In this document: piece after piece, positions 50,408 through 58,478 of the stretch | Numbering within the stretch: position 1 is the stretch's first letter | How the letters are laid out: the number at the start of each line of letters is the position of its first letter | Origin: Nocardiopsis terrae | GTDB taxonomy: Bacteria > Actinomycetota > Actinomycetes > Streptosporangiales > Streptosporangiaceae | Assembly (NCBI RefSeq): GCF_014651695.1 | Contig: NZ_BMXJ01000003.1 | Span: forward strand, 399,046-463,045 | DNA: 64,000 nucleotides | Direction of reading: 5' to 3' | Translations under genes and position numbers: made by a program | The notes under the pieces: model-generated | Databases searched by the model: none | Told to the model about the DNA's origin: nothing | What the model saw: only the letters and a program-made list of their open reading frames with translations

Positions 50408-50791
50408 ATGTCGGAGACACTCGCCCGGAGGCTCGGGGTCGAGCCCGGGGACCGGCTGCTCGTCCTCAACGCCCCGGAACGCTACCTGAGGCTGTTGGAC
50501 CCACCGCCCGACATCCACATCGACCTCGGGCCGATCGAGGGCGCCGAGTACGACGACGTGCACATGTTCGCCCTGGACCGGGGGACCGTCGATCGGGAGG
50601 GGCCGCGTGCCCTGGAACTGGCGGGCGCCGCTGGGCGGCTGTGGGTGTGTTTCCCCCAACGGGGAGGGACCATCATCACCGATCTGACCGCGGACAAGGG
50701 CTGGGACACCCTCACCGACGCCGGATGGCGCAGCACCGCCCAGGTGCCGATCGACTCGGACTGGGCGGCGCTGCGCTTCGAACGCCGCTGA
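50408..50791 (+). CDS. DUF3052-like small protein
   Basis: The 127-residue protein begins LARRLGVEPGDRLLVLNAPERYLRLL and ends TAQVPIDSDWAALRFERR, with WVCFPQRGGTIITDLT in the middle. These are the landmarks of small DUF3052-like proteins with a Rossmann-like fold and no known activity. GGAGGAGGA precedes the ATG at 50408. It is transcribed away from the Gfo/Idh gene and converges on the DUF4097 gene. Confidence 0.72.
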   Translation: MSETLARRLGVEPGDRLLVLNAPERYLRLLDPPPDIHIDLGPIEGAEYDDVHMFALDRGTVDREGPRALELAGAAGRLWVCFPQRGGTIITDLTADKGWDTLTDAGWRSTAQVPIDSDWAALRFERR

Positions 50792-50806
50792 CCGACCGGC
50801 TGTCGC

Positions 50807-51778
50807 CTAGTGGAGAACCTGCACCGATCCGCTCGTGGTGTTGACGTCGATGCGGCTGTCGGCGCCGGAGGAGGTGTCCACATCGAACTCGCGTGAGCCG
50901 GACACCGACTCTCCGGTGATCTCGTAGACCCCTTCGGGGACGGACGCCTCGACCCTGCCGCTGACGGTCTCCACCGACATCAGGTCGAAGGGGGTGCCGG
51001 TCGCGATGTCCACACTGCCGGAGGTGGAGGACGCCTCCAGGGTGGTGAACCCGCCGCCGAGTTCCAGGGAACCGCTCACCGACTCGGCCCGGACCTCCTC
51101 GGCCGTGAAGTCCGCGGCGCTGACCGTCCCCGAGGTCGTGGAAACGTCCAGGAGGGGGCCCTCCCCTCCGGCCGTGATACCGCCGCTGGTGGAGTGGGCC
51201 GTGACCGCGCCTTCCATACCTTCGAGCGTGATCCGGCCCGAGACCGTCTCGATCCGGGTGTCGCCGTTCTGCTCGGCCACCTGCACCCCGCCGCTGACAC
51301 CCTCCACGCTCAGCTCACCCTCCAGACCGCGGGCGTGGACCCCGCCGCTGACGGTCTCCACCGTCACCCGGGTCCCCGCAGGGACGGTGACCTCGTAGTC
51401 CACCGCGCAGGTGGTGAAGAACGGGAAGCCGTCGCAGTCGGTGTCGACCGCCAGTGTGTCGCCGTCGGCGTCGACGTCCTCGTCCGGTTCCGACAGGGGG
51501 CTGCCGCGCAGGCTGCGCTCCAGGAGGACCTCGTCCCCGTCACCGCCGCGCAGCGTCACCTGCCCGCCGGTCTCGTTGGTCAGTTCGAGCGCGGACACCC
51601 CGGCGAAGGAGTCGTCGCGGTCCGTCTGGTGGACGACCACGTTGCCCAGCACGGACACCGCCGTCACCACCACGAGGATCAGCACGAGCGCACCGCCCAG
51701 GACCATCCACGGGCCCCAGCGGAAGCGCCCCCGCTCCTTGCTCGACGAGGCGTACAGACCCCGTGCTCTGAAAGTCAT
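50807..51778 (-). CDS. DUF4097-family beta-repeat membrane protein
   Basis: The 323-residue protein has one membrane helix near residues 20-45 (WMVLGGALVLILVVVTAVSVL) and then an exported beta-solenoid made of repeats with SGGV/TSGxV/VSGxL turns every 18-20 residues (VSGGVHARGLEG, VSGGVQVAEQNG, VSGRITLEGMEG, TSGGITAGG...). GGAAGGAAGAAC strongly supports ATG 51778 over an upstream GTG at 51835 that overlaps the response regulator. DUF4097 proteins commonly accompany envelope-stress two-component systems, as here; the molecular role is unknown. Confidence 0.85.
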   Translation of the reverse strand: MTFRARGLYASSSKERGRFRWGPWMVLGGALVLILVVVTAVSVLGNVVVHQTDRDDSFAGVSALELTNETGGQVTLRGGDGDEVLLERSLRGSPLSEPDEDVDADGDTLAVDTDCDGFPFFTTCAVDYEVTVPAGTRVTVETVSGGVHARGLEGELSVEGVSGGVQVAEQNGDTRIETVSGRITLEGMEGAVTAHSTSGGITAGGEGPLLDVSTTSGTVSAADFTAEEVRAESVSGSLELGGGFTTLEASSTSGSVDIATGTPFDLMSVETVSGRVEASVPEGVYEITGESVSGSREFDVDTSSGADSRIDVNTTSGSVQVLH

Positions 51779-51827
51779 GTTCTTCCTTCCCCGGAAGGCC
51801 TGGCCCTCCTTCTTCGGTCGGTTCGCG

Positions 51828-52526
51828 TCAGTCACGGTCGGTGCCGCGCAGGTAGCGCAGTACCGCCTGGACCCTGCGGTGGTCGTGGTCGTCCTGACCC
51901 AGGTCGAGCTTGGTGAAGATCGACCTGATGTGCTTCTCCACGGCCCGTTCGGTGATGGAGAGCCGACCGGCGATCCCCGCGTTGTTCAGGCCCTGCGCCA
52001 TCACCTCCAACACCTCGGTCTCGCGCGGGGTGAGCCGCTCCAGAGAACGGTCACGGTGCCTGCTCAGCAGTTGTGAGACCACCTCCGGGTCGATCGCCGC
52101 GCCGCCGTCGGCCACTCGGCGCAGTACGGACAGGAACTCCTCGATGTCGGCCACCCGGTCCTTGAGCAGGTAGCCGACCTTGGACGCCCCGCCGCCGAGC
52201 AGGTCCGCGGCGTAGCGGCTGACCACATGCTGGGACAGCAGCAGAACCGCCACCTCGGGGTGGGCCTGCCGGATCCGCACGGCCGCCTGGATGCCCTCCT
52301 CTGAGTAGGTGGGCGGCATCCGGATGTCGACCAGGCACAGGTCCACCTCGGGGTACTCGGCCACCGCACGGGTCAGCGCGTCGGCGTCCCCCACCGAGGC
52401 GAGGACCTCCACCCCCGCGTCCTCCAGCAGCCGGACCATGCCGCTGCGCAACAGCACCGAGTCCTCGGCGATGATCACGCGCGGCCCGGGCCGCTCCTGC
52501 TGTGTGTCGGCCGCACTCACGGTCAT
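51828..52526 (-). CDS. NarL/LuxR-type response regulator
   Basis: The 232-residue protein has a receiver domain with phosphoacceptor D67 in CLVDIRMPP and the lysine in YLLKDRV, followed by a LuxR HTH (LTPRETEVLEVMAQGLNNAGIAGRLSITERAVEKHI in pieces). The ATG at 52526 overlaps the kinase stop codon as ATGA; a GTG at 52520 with GGGAGG upstream is an equally good start. It is the cognate partner of the upstream histidine kinase. Confidence 0.93.
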   Translation of the reverse strand: MTVSAADTQQERPGPRVIIAEDSVLLRSGMVRLLEDAGVEVLASVGDADALTRAVAEYPEVDLCLVDIRMPPTYSEEGIQAAVRIRQAHPEVAVLLLSQHVVSRYAADLLGGGASKVGYLLKDRVADIEEFLSVLRRVADGGAAIDPEVVSQLLSRHRDRSLERLTPRETEVLEVMAQGLNNAGIAGRLSITERAVEKHIRSIFTKLDLGQDDHDHRRVQAVLRYLRGTDRD

Positions 52527-53932
52527 GCCTCCCATGGGATGTTCGCGGTCAGGACGGTGCCCCCGCCGGTCGGGCTGTGAACGGTCAGCACACCGTCGAC
52601 GGCGTCCACCCGGTCCCACAACCCGTAGAGGCCGGTGCCCGCTTCGGGGTCGGCGCCCCCGACACCGTCGTCGGTGACGGCGATCCGCAGCAGGTCGCCC
52701 TTGCGCCCGGTGCCCGCGACCCGTTCCGCGGCCACGGTGACCTGCCCGGCGCCTGCGTGCTTGGCGATGTTGTTCAGGGCCTCGCAGACCACGTAGTAGG
52801 CCACGCCCTCGGCCCGCGCGGAGGGGCGCTCCTCCAGGTCCACGTCCACCCGCACGGGGACCGGGGAGCGCCCGGCCGCGACCGGCAGCGCCGATCCGAG
52901 CCCGTGGTCGGTCAGGACGCGGGGGTGCAGACCGCGCGCCACCTGGCGCAGTTCGGTCATGACCTCCTTGGACTCCTCCTGGGCCTCGGTGATCAGTTCC
53001 CGGGCGCCGTCGGGGTCGTCGGTCAGCCGGGCGCGCGCCAGGGTCAGGGTCATGCTCAGTGCGAGCAGGTGCTGCTGGGCGCCGTCGTGCAGGTCGCGTT
53101 CGATGCGGCGGCGTTCGGCCTCGGCCGCGTCCACCATGCGCAGGCGGCTGTCCTGGACGTGCAGCAGGCGGCGCCGCATCCGCACCTCGGGGGCGTCGAA
53201 GAGCAGGATCCGGTGCAGGAGGACCTCGGAGGAGATCATGTACGGGGTCAGGCGCAGTCCGACCAGGACGGCCAGGGGCCCGAGGGCGACCAGGGCCAGA
53301 GGTCCGACGATGTCCTTGGCCGAACCCTGGGCCAGGACGTAGATGATGCCGAAGAACGCTCCGAGGGCGGCGGCCCCGCCGCACACCACGAGTACGACGA
53401 TCAGGCCCGCGGCGACCAGGCCGTGGACACCGGCCACGGTGCTGTAGACCACCATCGACCAGGCTTCGCGGCCGAACACGTAGCGCAGCGCACGCAGCCA
53501 GACGTTGTCCTCGGCGAGGGGGTCGGGGGGATTGGTCTCCACGACCCCGAACACGTTCGCCAGGCGGTTGCGCTGCACCTGGCAGGCCAGGCGGGCCAGC
53601 AGGGTCGTGGCCACCGGCGGCAGGGCGGCGAGGAACAGCACCTCCACGGCGAGCCGACCCGCGCCGTGGCTCTCCGGAAGCATCCAGGGCAGGAACAGCA
53701 CGAGTCCGAGCCAGGAGGCCGCCGCGACCAGTAGCACGGCAGGGAGCAGGTAGAACAGGGCCAGCGCGAGGGAGGTCATCAGGTGCAGGACCTCGACCAG
53801 GAGGGCGCGCCAGGATCTGCCCTGGGTGTCGGCGAGGAAGGGTACGTCCACGCGGGCGGTCGGCCGGGGCCTCACCCGCCGCTCCGCCCTGCGCCCCGCG
53901 CTCGGCGCCCGTCTTCCCTGTCTCCCGTTCAC
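52523..53932 (-). CDS. Sensor histidine kinase (HisKA_3 / NarL-type)
   Basis: The 469-residue protein has about six membrane segments in its N-terminal half (LALALFYLLPAVLLVAAASWLGLVLFL, etc.), the phosphoacceptor H282 in ERDLHDGAQQHLLALSM, and the HATPase motifs (NNIAKHAGAGQV as N box, DDGVGGADPEAGTGLYGLWDRV as G boxes). It lacks a large extracellular loop, so it may sense membrane state or a lipid-soluble signal. The GTG at 53932 follows TAGATT at 6 nt. It forms an operon with the response regulator and the DUF4097 protein. Confidence 0.93.
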   Translation of the reverse strand: MNGRQGRRAPSAGRRAERRVRPRPTARVDVPFLADTQGRSWRALLVEVLHLMTSLALALFYLLPAVLLVAAASWLGLVLFLPWMLPESHGAGRLAVEVLFLAALPPVATTLLARLACQVQRNRLANVFGVVETNPPDPLAEDNVWLRALRYVFGREAWSMVVYSTVAGVHGLVAAGLIVVLVVCGGAAALGAFFGIIYVLAQGSAKDIVGPLALVALGPLAVLVGLRLTPYMISSEVLLHRILLFDAPEVRMRRRLLHVQDSRLRMVDAAEAERRRIERDLHDGAQQHLLALSMTLTLARARLTDDPDGARELITEAQEESKEVMTELRQVARGLHPRVLTDHGLGSALPVAAGRSPVPVRVDVDLEERPSARAEGVAYYVVCEALNNIAKHAGAGQVTVAAERVAGTGRKGDLLRIAVTDDGVGGADPEAGTGLYGLWDRVDAVDGVLTVHSPTGGGTVLTANIPWEA

Positions 53933-53938
53933 AGCACC

Positions 53939-53944
53939 AATCTA
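53939..53944 (-). promoter_or_regulatory. Leaderless -10 of the histidine kinase operon
   Basis: TAGATT on the minus strand ends 6 nt before the GTG at 53932. Confidence 0.5.
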
Positions 53945-54133
53945 GGTTTCGCGGGCACACCGGTACGAGGCCATCAGCACGAGAAACGCGGGTGGTGCTG
54001 ACACTACCGTTCCGGTGGCGCCGCACCGGAGCGTTCGCACTGGTAGGGCCCGGGCCGGTGGCCCGGTTGGCGCCGCGGTCCCGGACGTGGTCCGATGGTG
54101 CCGCGCACGGCGGGTGTTCGCGAGGGGGTTCCG

Positions 54134-54901
54134 ATGTGCGGCCACGAGTACCACCTGTCCACCGCGTTCCCGGCCGGGGGTCCGCCGCTCACCCCGGTAC
54201 TCCGGGACGTCGGTCAGATCAACATGTTCTTCCGGGTGGAGCCCGGGCCGCCGACACCGGGGTGGGTCCCGGTCACCGGTGACGGGCTCACCCGGGAGCG
54301 GGTCGCCGAGGAGGTGGAGCTGGTGCGGGCCCGGCTGGGGGCTTTGTCGGGCGGGCCCGAGGACGTGGAGTGGCGGGTGGGCGCGTCGCTGTTCCACCAG
54401 GGTCTGGCCTCCCGACTGCTGTCTCCCGTCCTGGCTGCCGCACTGTGCTACGGGGTGCGTCTGCGGGCCGGTCGCTTCCTTCTCGAACCCGAGCGTGCGG
54501 GGACGCTGGTGCTGCGCACGGCACAGACCCGCGCCGAACCGGTGTCCGACCGCCCCGGGGAGGTCGTGGAGTGGCTGGACCAGGACGTGGTGGGAGGGGT
54601 CCTGGCGGGTACCGAGGCGGCGTTGGCCGGGGTCGGGCGGATCTCCCCGGGCCTGTTGCGCGGCAACACCGCGTCGGCGCTGGCTGGTGCGGCCCGTGCC
54701 CTGGGCGGTGCCCGGCCCCACCATCGCTCGGGAGCCGAGGAGGTGGTCCGGCTGATGCTGGAACGCCCCGCGCTGAAGGGGGCCGGCGCCTACACGGGGG
54801 TGGACCGGTCGGGGCTGGCGGTGTTCCGGCGCACCACCTGCTGCCTGTACTACCGGTTGCCCGAGGGCGGTCTGTGCGGGGACTGCGCGCTGCGTTCCTG
54901 A
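54134..54901 (+). CDS. FhuF-like (2Fe-2S) protein
   Basis: The 255-residue protein ends with RRTTCCLYYRLPEGGLCGDC, giving the CC-x10-C-x2-C pattern (C236, C237, C248, C251) that binds a [2Fe-2S] cluster in FhuF ferric-siderophore reductases. The rest is a helical Ala/Leu/Arg-rich domain typical of the family. ATG 54134 is preferred to 54095 because GAGGGGG precedes it. It may release iron from ferric siderophores; no siderophore genes are adjacent. Confidence 0.78.
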   Translation: MCGHEYHLSTAFPAGGPPLTPVLRDVGQINMFFRVEPGPPTPGWVPVTGDGLTRERVAEEVELVRARLGALSGGPEDVEWRVGASLFHQGLASRLLSPVLAAALCYGVRLRAGRFLLEPERAGTLVLRTAQTRAEPVSDRPGEVVEWLDQDVVGGVLAGTEAALAGVGRISPGLLRGNTASALAGAARALGGARPHHRSGAEEVVRLMLERPALKGAGAYTGVDRSGLAVFRRTTCCLYYRLPEGGLCGDCALRS

Positions 54902-54924
54902 GCGGGTCGGAGCGAGGGGGCAGG

Positions 54925-55150
54925 TGCCGTCGGCGGCCCGGCGCACCATCTCCAGGTCGATCCGGCGCATCATGAGCATGCTGGGTGGCCCGGTGCGCTC
55001 GCTCGGGGCCTGGATCCTCCAACAGGGTGTTCAGCTCCTCCGGGTGAACCTGCCAGGACAGTCCGAACCTGTCCCGGAGTAGTCGCATGGGCTCTCCTGG
55101 CCGCCGTCGGTGAGCCGGTCCCAGGAATGGTCGGACTCGGCCTGATCCCG
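54925..55150 (-). pseudogene. Decayed VOC/PhnB-like protein fragment
   Basis: Three frames on the minus strand together give pieces of a PhnB-like VOC protein. DQAESDHSWDRLTDGGQESPC comes first, RLLRDRFGLSWQVHPEELNTLLEDP follows in a second frame near 55085, and SMLMMRRIDLEMVRRAADG follows in a third near 54980. This matches the C-terminal half of the family (D-[QE]-[AE]-W-x-x-L, DRFGLSWQ, then K-[IL]-D-I). The N-terminal half and a start codon are missing. It is therefore a truncated, frameshifted remnant, or a sequencing error would have to occur twice. Confidence 0.7.
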
Positions 55151-55315
55151 TGCAGGAGCGCCATGGTCCTCTCCTCTCCCCCTCGGGGGTCTCCCCCTCT
55201 CATCCGTCCCGGCCTCTCATTCCAGCACCCAAATCCTCAAACTACTCTTTCCTTCCTTGCCATCAAGTACGATTAGGGAAATTTGAGGTTGAATAAGACG
55301 TTAGTGAGGAGAGAC

Positions 55316-55747
55316 GTGGCCCAGCAGTACTACTCGGTGGACCAGGTTGCGGACCTTCTGGGTCTGCACGTCAAGACCGTGCGCGCCTACGTCCGGGAGG
55401 GGCGCCTGGCGGCCACCCGGATCGGGAAGCAGTACCGGATCCGGCGCCGTGACCTGGAGGAGTTCACCGGTGGCCCCCTGGCCGAGGAAGGACCCCCCGC
55501 AACAGAGGAGGCCCTCCGCGCGGAGGCGTCCACCGTCGTGCAGGTCGACGGGGTCGACCGGGCCACAGCCGACCGTCTGACCACCCTGCTCACCGTCACC
55601 GGGCGGCCCGAGGAACGAGGACGCTCGCACGTCCAGGTCGTCCACGACCCGGAGCGCTCCCGGCTGAAGGCCGTCATCGTGGGTGACCTGGCATCCACCG
55701 CCGTCCTGCTGGGGTACATCGACTCCCTCACGGGTGATCAGCCGTGA
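55316..55747 (+). CDS. Excisionase/MerR-type helix-turn-helix DNA-binding protein
   Basis: The 143-residue protein has an N-terminal HTH_17/excisionase-like winged helix (YYSVDQVADLLGLHVKTVRAYVREGRLAATRIGKQYRIRR in pieces), followed by an acidic linker and a small alpha/beta C-terminal domain (RSHVQVVHDPERSRLKAVIVGDLASTAVLLGYIDSL). GTG 55316 is chosen for AGGAG four bases upstream; TTG 55283 and GTG 55304 are alternatives. Its stop codon overlaps the start of the DUF4180 gene as GTGA, so the two are translated together. No integrase is nearby, so it is more likely a regulator than a phage excisionase. Confidence 0.82.
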   Translation: MAQQYYSVDQVADLLGLHVKTVRAYVREGRLAATRIGKQYRIRRRDLEEFTGGPLAEEGPPATEEALRAEASTVVQVDGVDRATADRLTTLLTVTGRPEERGRSHVQVVHDPERSRLKAVIVGDLASTAVLLGYIDSLTGDQP

Positions 55748-56166
55748 ACCTCCCGAACACGCCCGACCCGAGCCCGGACGGAAGGCAAGCAGAACCGGTG
55801 TCCGAGACCCTCCCCGAAACCCGCCGGGTGGGCGGGTGCCCGGTCATGTTCTGCCCGTCGGGCGGCCCGCCCCTGCGCGAGGCCGCGGACGTGATCGGGG
55901 ACGCCTTCCACCACGGCGTCACCTGGATCGCGGTGCCCGTCGAACGCCTCGACCCCGACTTCTTCCGGCTGCGCACGGGCGTGGCGGGCGATTTCCTCCA
56001 GAAGTTCGCCAACTACCGGCTCCGCCTGGCCCTCGTCGGGGACGTCTCGCGGCAGGTGGCGGCCAGTGACGCCTTCCACGCCCTCGTCCGCGAGTGCAAC
56101 CGCGGCACACAGTGCTGGTTCGTCCCCGACCTGGGCGCGCTGGGGCGGCGACTGGCCGCCGCCTGA
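55744..56166 (+). CDS. DUF4180 family protein
   Basis: The 140-residue protein matches DUF4180: HHGVTWIAVPVERLDPDFFRLRTGVAGDFLQKFANYRLRLALVGDVS (in pieces), then ECNRGTQCWFVPDLGAL. The family is widespread and unstudied. Its GTG overlaps the stop of the upstream HTH gene, which is strong evidence that the HTH protein and DUF4180 act together, for example as a ligand-responsive regulator with a co-sensor (inference). Confidence 0.82.
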   Translation: MNLPNTPDPSPDGRQAEPVSETLPETRRVGGCPVMFCPSGGPPLREAADVIGDAFHHGVTWIAVPVERLDPDFFRLRTGVAGDFLQKFANYRLRLALVGDVSRQVAASDAFHALVRECNRGTQCWFVPDLGALGRRLAAA

Positions 56167-56279
56167 GTCGTGCTCCTTGGCCTTTTCGGGGTCCTGCCCC
56201 AGGTGGGTGAGGGACTCCGCCGGCTCGTCGGGATCGGGCAGCGCCGGACGTTTTCCCGGCCGAGCAGCCCCAACAAGAA

Positions 56280-56321
56280 TTGTCTCACATGACGAGAAAG
56301 GCATCTCATTTATAGAGACAA
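56280..56321. promoter_or_regulatory. Nested inverted repeats upstream of the methyltransferase gene
   Basis: TTGTCTC (56280) and GAGACAA (56315) are perfect complements 28 bp apart in an AT-rich block. Inside lie GAGA-N6-TCTC and TCTC-N7-GAGA, so overlapping regulator sites are possible. A -10-like TAGGGT follows. Confidence 0.45.
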
Positions 56322-56368
56322 CAGGGTAGGGTGACCGACCAGGAACCCGGAACGAAGGACGGCACGCG

Positions 56369-57172
56369 ATGGCGCGGTACACCCACGGACAGCATCCGAC
56401 GGTCACCACCTCCTACCTGTGGCGTGACGCGGAGAACTCCGCCGCCTACGCCCTGGGCGAGATACGGCCCGGCCGCTCCCTGCTGGACGTGGGCTGCGGC
56501 CCGGGCAGCATCACCGCCGACCTCGCCCGCAGGGTCGCCCCCGGCCGGGTCACCGCGGTGGACAACTCCGCCGAGGCGGTCGAGCAGGCCCGTGCGGGCG
56601 CTGAGGAGGCGGGGGTCGCCAACATCGACTTCCTGGTCGGCGACGTCCACGACCTGGACCTGCCCGACGACACCTTCGACGTCGTCCACGCCCACCAGGT
56701 CCTCCAGCACGTGGACGACCCGGTACGCGCCCTGGCCGAGATGGGCCGCGTCGCCAGACCGGGCGGTGTGGTGGCGGCCTGCGACAGCGACTACTCGGCC
56801 ATGCACTGGTACCCGCGCCTGCCCGAACTGGACTCCTGGATGGACCTCTACCAGAGCATGGCCCGCCTCAACGGAGGTGAACCCGATGCCGGGCGCCACC
56901 TGCTCGCCTGGGCGCACGCGGCCGGGTTCGGTGAGGTGAGCTATGTCGCCGAGGTCTGGAACCACTCCGCGCCCGACCGCCGTGCCTGGTGGGGCGGCAT
57001 GTGGGCGCGTCGGATCCTGGAGTCGGCGATGGGCCGCGACGCGGTTCGGAAGGGGTACGCCACAGAGGAGGAGCTGGCGGACATCTCCGCGGGCTGGCGT
57101 CGCTGGAGCGAACACCCCGACGCCGTGTTCGTCATCCCCCGCGGCGCGATCCTGTGCCGGGTCCCCGACTGA
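56369..57172 (+). CDS. Class I SAM-dependent methyltransferase
   Basis: The 267-residue protein has the SAM-binding motifs: LLDVGCGPGSIT at about residues 37-48 (motif I), VTAVDNSAEAV (acidic residue of motif II), GDVHDLDLPDDTFDVVHAHQVLQHV (motif III/IV) and RVARPGGVVAACD. Its WRDAENSAAY N-terminus is typical of small-molecule methyltransferases of the UbiE/COQ5 type. No biosynthetic gene cluster adjoins it, so the substrate is open. Confidence 0.85.
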   Translation: MARYTHGQHPTVTTSYLWRDAENSAAYALGEIRPGRSLLDVGCGPGSITADLARRVAPGRVTAVDNSAEAVEQARAGAEEAGVANIDFLVGDVHDLDLPDDTFDVVHAHQVLQHVDDPVRALAEMGRVARPGGVVAACDSDYSAMHWYPRLPELDSWMDLYQSMARLNGGEPDAGRHLLAWAHAAGFGEVSYVAEVWNHSAPDRRAWWGGMWARRILESAMGRDAVRKGYATEEELADISAGWRRWSEHPDAVFVIPRGAILCRVPD

Positions 57173-57242
57173 ACCACCGCGACAGGGCCGGTCGGCGAAC
57201 AGTTCGGACACCCTCCGGGAACGCTGGCCGAGCCCAGGCCGA

Positions 57243-57261
57243 CGATATATCGTTGATCTAT
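57243..57261. promoter_or_regulatory. Palindrome in marR upstream region
   Basis: CGATATATCG (57243-57252) is a perfect 10-bp palindrome, followed by a related GATCTATC. It lies 40 bp before the marR start and is a good autoregulatory operator candidate. Confidence 0.45.
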
Positions 57262-57293
57262 CGGCACGTAGTCATTGGCCACCCGGAGGAACC

Positions 57294-57701
57294 ATGTCCG
57301 ACCTACCGATCGGATTCTGGCTCAAACACCTGGACCGACTCATCGAGAACGACTTCGACCGCGCCCTGGCCTCGGAGTCGCTCGGGCGCCGCCAGTGGCA
57401 GGTGCTCAATTCCCTGCACGGCGAACCCGGAACGGTGCACGACCTGGACCAGCGCCTGACCCCGTTCCTGGATGAGGACGAAACCACCGTCGCCCCGGTC
57501 GTGGAGACTCTGCGCCGACGCGGCTGGGTGAGCGGATCGGAGCCGCTGAAACTGACCCCGGAGGGCCACCGGGCGCACGGAGAACTCCTGGAACAGGTCC
57601 AGCGGACACGCAGCCGGTTGTGCGAGGGCATCAGCGACCAGGAGTACCGGGACACCGTCAACGTCCTGGAACGGATGTCGGCCAACCTGGAGCAGACCTG
57701 A
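57294..57701 (+). CDS. MarR-family regulator
   Basis: The 135-residue protein is an all-helical winged-helix regulator: LGRRQWQVLNSLHGEPGTVHDLDQRLTP, then VVETLRRRGWVSGSEPLKLTPEGHRAH and a C-terminal dimer helix. CGGAGGA precedes the ATG. It is 121 nt downstream of the methyltransferase in the same orientation and may control it or the GNAT gene beyond; the target is unknown. Confidence 0.85.
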   Translation: MSDLPIGFWLKHLDRLIENDFDRALASESLGRRQWQVLNSLHGEPGTVHDLDQRLTPFLDEDETTVAPVVETLRRRGWVSGSEPLKLTPEGHRAHGELLEQVQRTRSRLCEGISDQEYRDTVNVLERMSANLEQT

Positions 57702-57717
57702 CCCGGGCTCCCCGCCG

Positions 57718-58263
57718 CTAGTCGGCGGGCAGTTCCCGGGTGAGTTCGACGAAGGCCAGGTCGTCCCGCTTGGGCAGCCCGAACGCCTCGTCGCCGTAGG
57801 GAAAGGGCTCGGTCCTGCCGGTGTTGGTGTAACCCCGCCGTTCGTACCAGGCGATCAGTTCGGGGCGCTGCTTGAGGACCTTCATCCGCATCAGTCGGCA
57901 CCCCCACTCCCGGGCGGCCATGCGCTCGGCCTCGGCCAGGACGATCCTGCCCAGCCCCGCGCCCTGGAGTCCGGGGCGCACCGAGAACATCCCGAAGTAC
58001 GCTCCGTTGCCACTGCGCTGCAGCTCACAGCAGGTGACGATCTCCCCTTCGGACTCACCGACCAGCACCAGGGTGTTGGGGCGGGAGAGCAGCTCGGCCA
58101 TGCCTTCGGCACCCACCCGCTGGCCATCGAGGAAGTCGGCCTCGGTCGTCCACCCCTGCCGGGAACTGTCGCCCCGGTAGCAGGAGTTGACCAGATCCAC
58201 CAGGGCGGGGACGTCCGCGGCCGCCGCGCCCCGGAAATCGATCTTGGCCTGTTCGTCCGGCAT
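57718..58263 (-). CDS. GNAT-family N-acetyltransferase
   Basis: The 181-residue protein has the GNAT core: ALVDLVNSCYRG, then FGMFSVRPGLQGAGLGRIVLAEAERMA (motif A, with the QGAGLG acetyl-CoA loop) and ELIAWYERRGYTNTGRTEPFPYG (motif B and C-terminal YERRGF-like segment). The start is set at ATG 58263; ATG 58281 is equally possible. The substrate is unknown. It converges on the marR gene with no clear hairpin between them. Confidence 0.87.
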   Translation of the reverse strand: MPDEQAKIDFRGAAAADVPALVDLVNSCYRGDSSRQGWTTEADFLDGQRVGAEGMAELLSRPNTLVLVGESEGEIVTCCELQRSGNGAYFGMFSVRPGLQGAGLGRIVLAEAERMAAREWGCRLMRMKVLKQRPELIAWYERRGYTNTGRTEPFPYGDEAFGLPKRDDLAFVELTRELPAD

Positions 58264-58465
58264 GCCCCGGCCGCTCCGCATGGTGCCCACGCCCCGCTCC
58301 CCTCGGTTCCGTCCGACTACGCCACCCAGTATGTACAAGTTCGGGAAGTACTCGCGCCCGGCCCGGGGTAGTTCCACCGGGGAACGTCCGCGCCAACGGC
58401 CGGTGGGGCTGGCACCACCACGGACTCGCCCGCCCGCAGCCATGACTCGGGCGAGCCTCCCGGCG

Positions 58466-58471
58466 TAGCGT
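58466..58471 (+). promoter_or_regulatory. Leaderless -10 of the sensor-domain gene
   Basis: TAGCGT ends exactly 7 nt before the ATG at 58479. The same hexamer and spacing occur at 14835 and 44846. Confidence 0.5.
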
Positions 58472-58478
58472 CGGGAAC

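Noticed and set aside
51828..54026. A 732-codon frame that would fuse a long N-terminal region to the response regulator
   Set aside because: Only the last 232 codons match a response regulator. The kinase occupies the same DNA in another frame with clear H-box and HATPase motifs.
55316..55747. HTH protein read as a phage excisionase and hence a mobile element
   Set aside because: There is no integrase, attachment-site repeat or compositional shift nearby; the coupled DUF4180 gene points to a chromosomal regulator.
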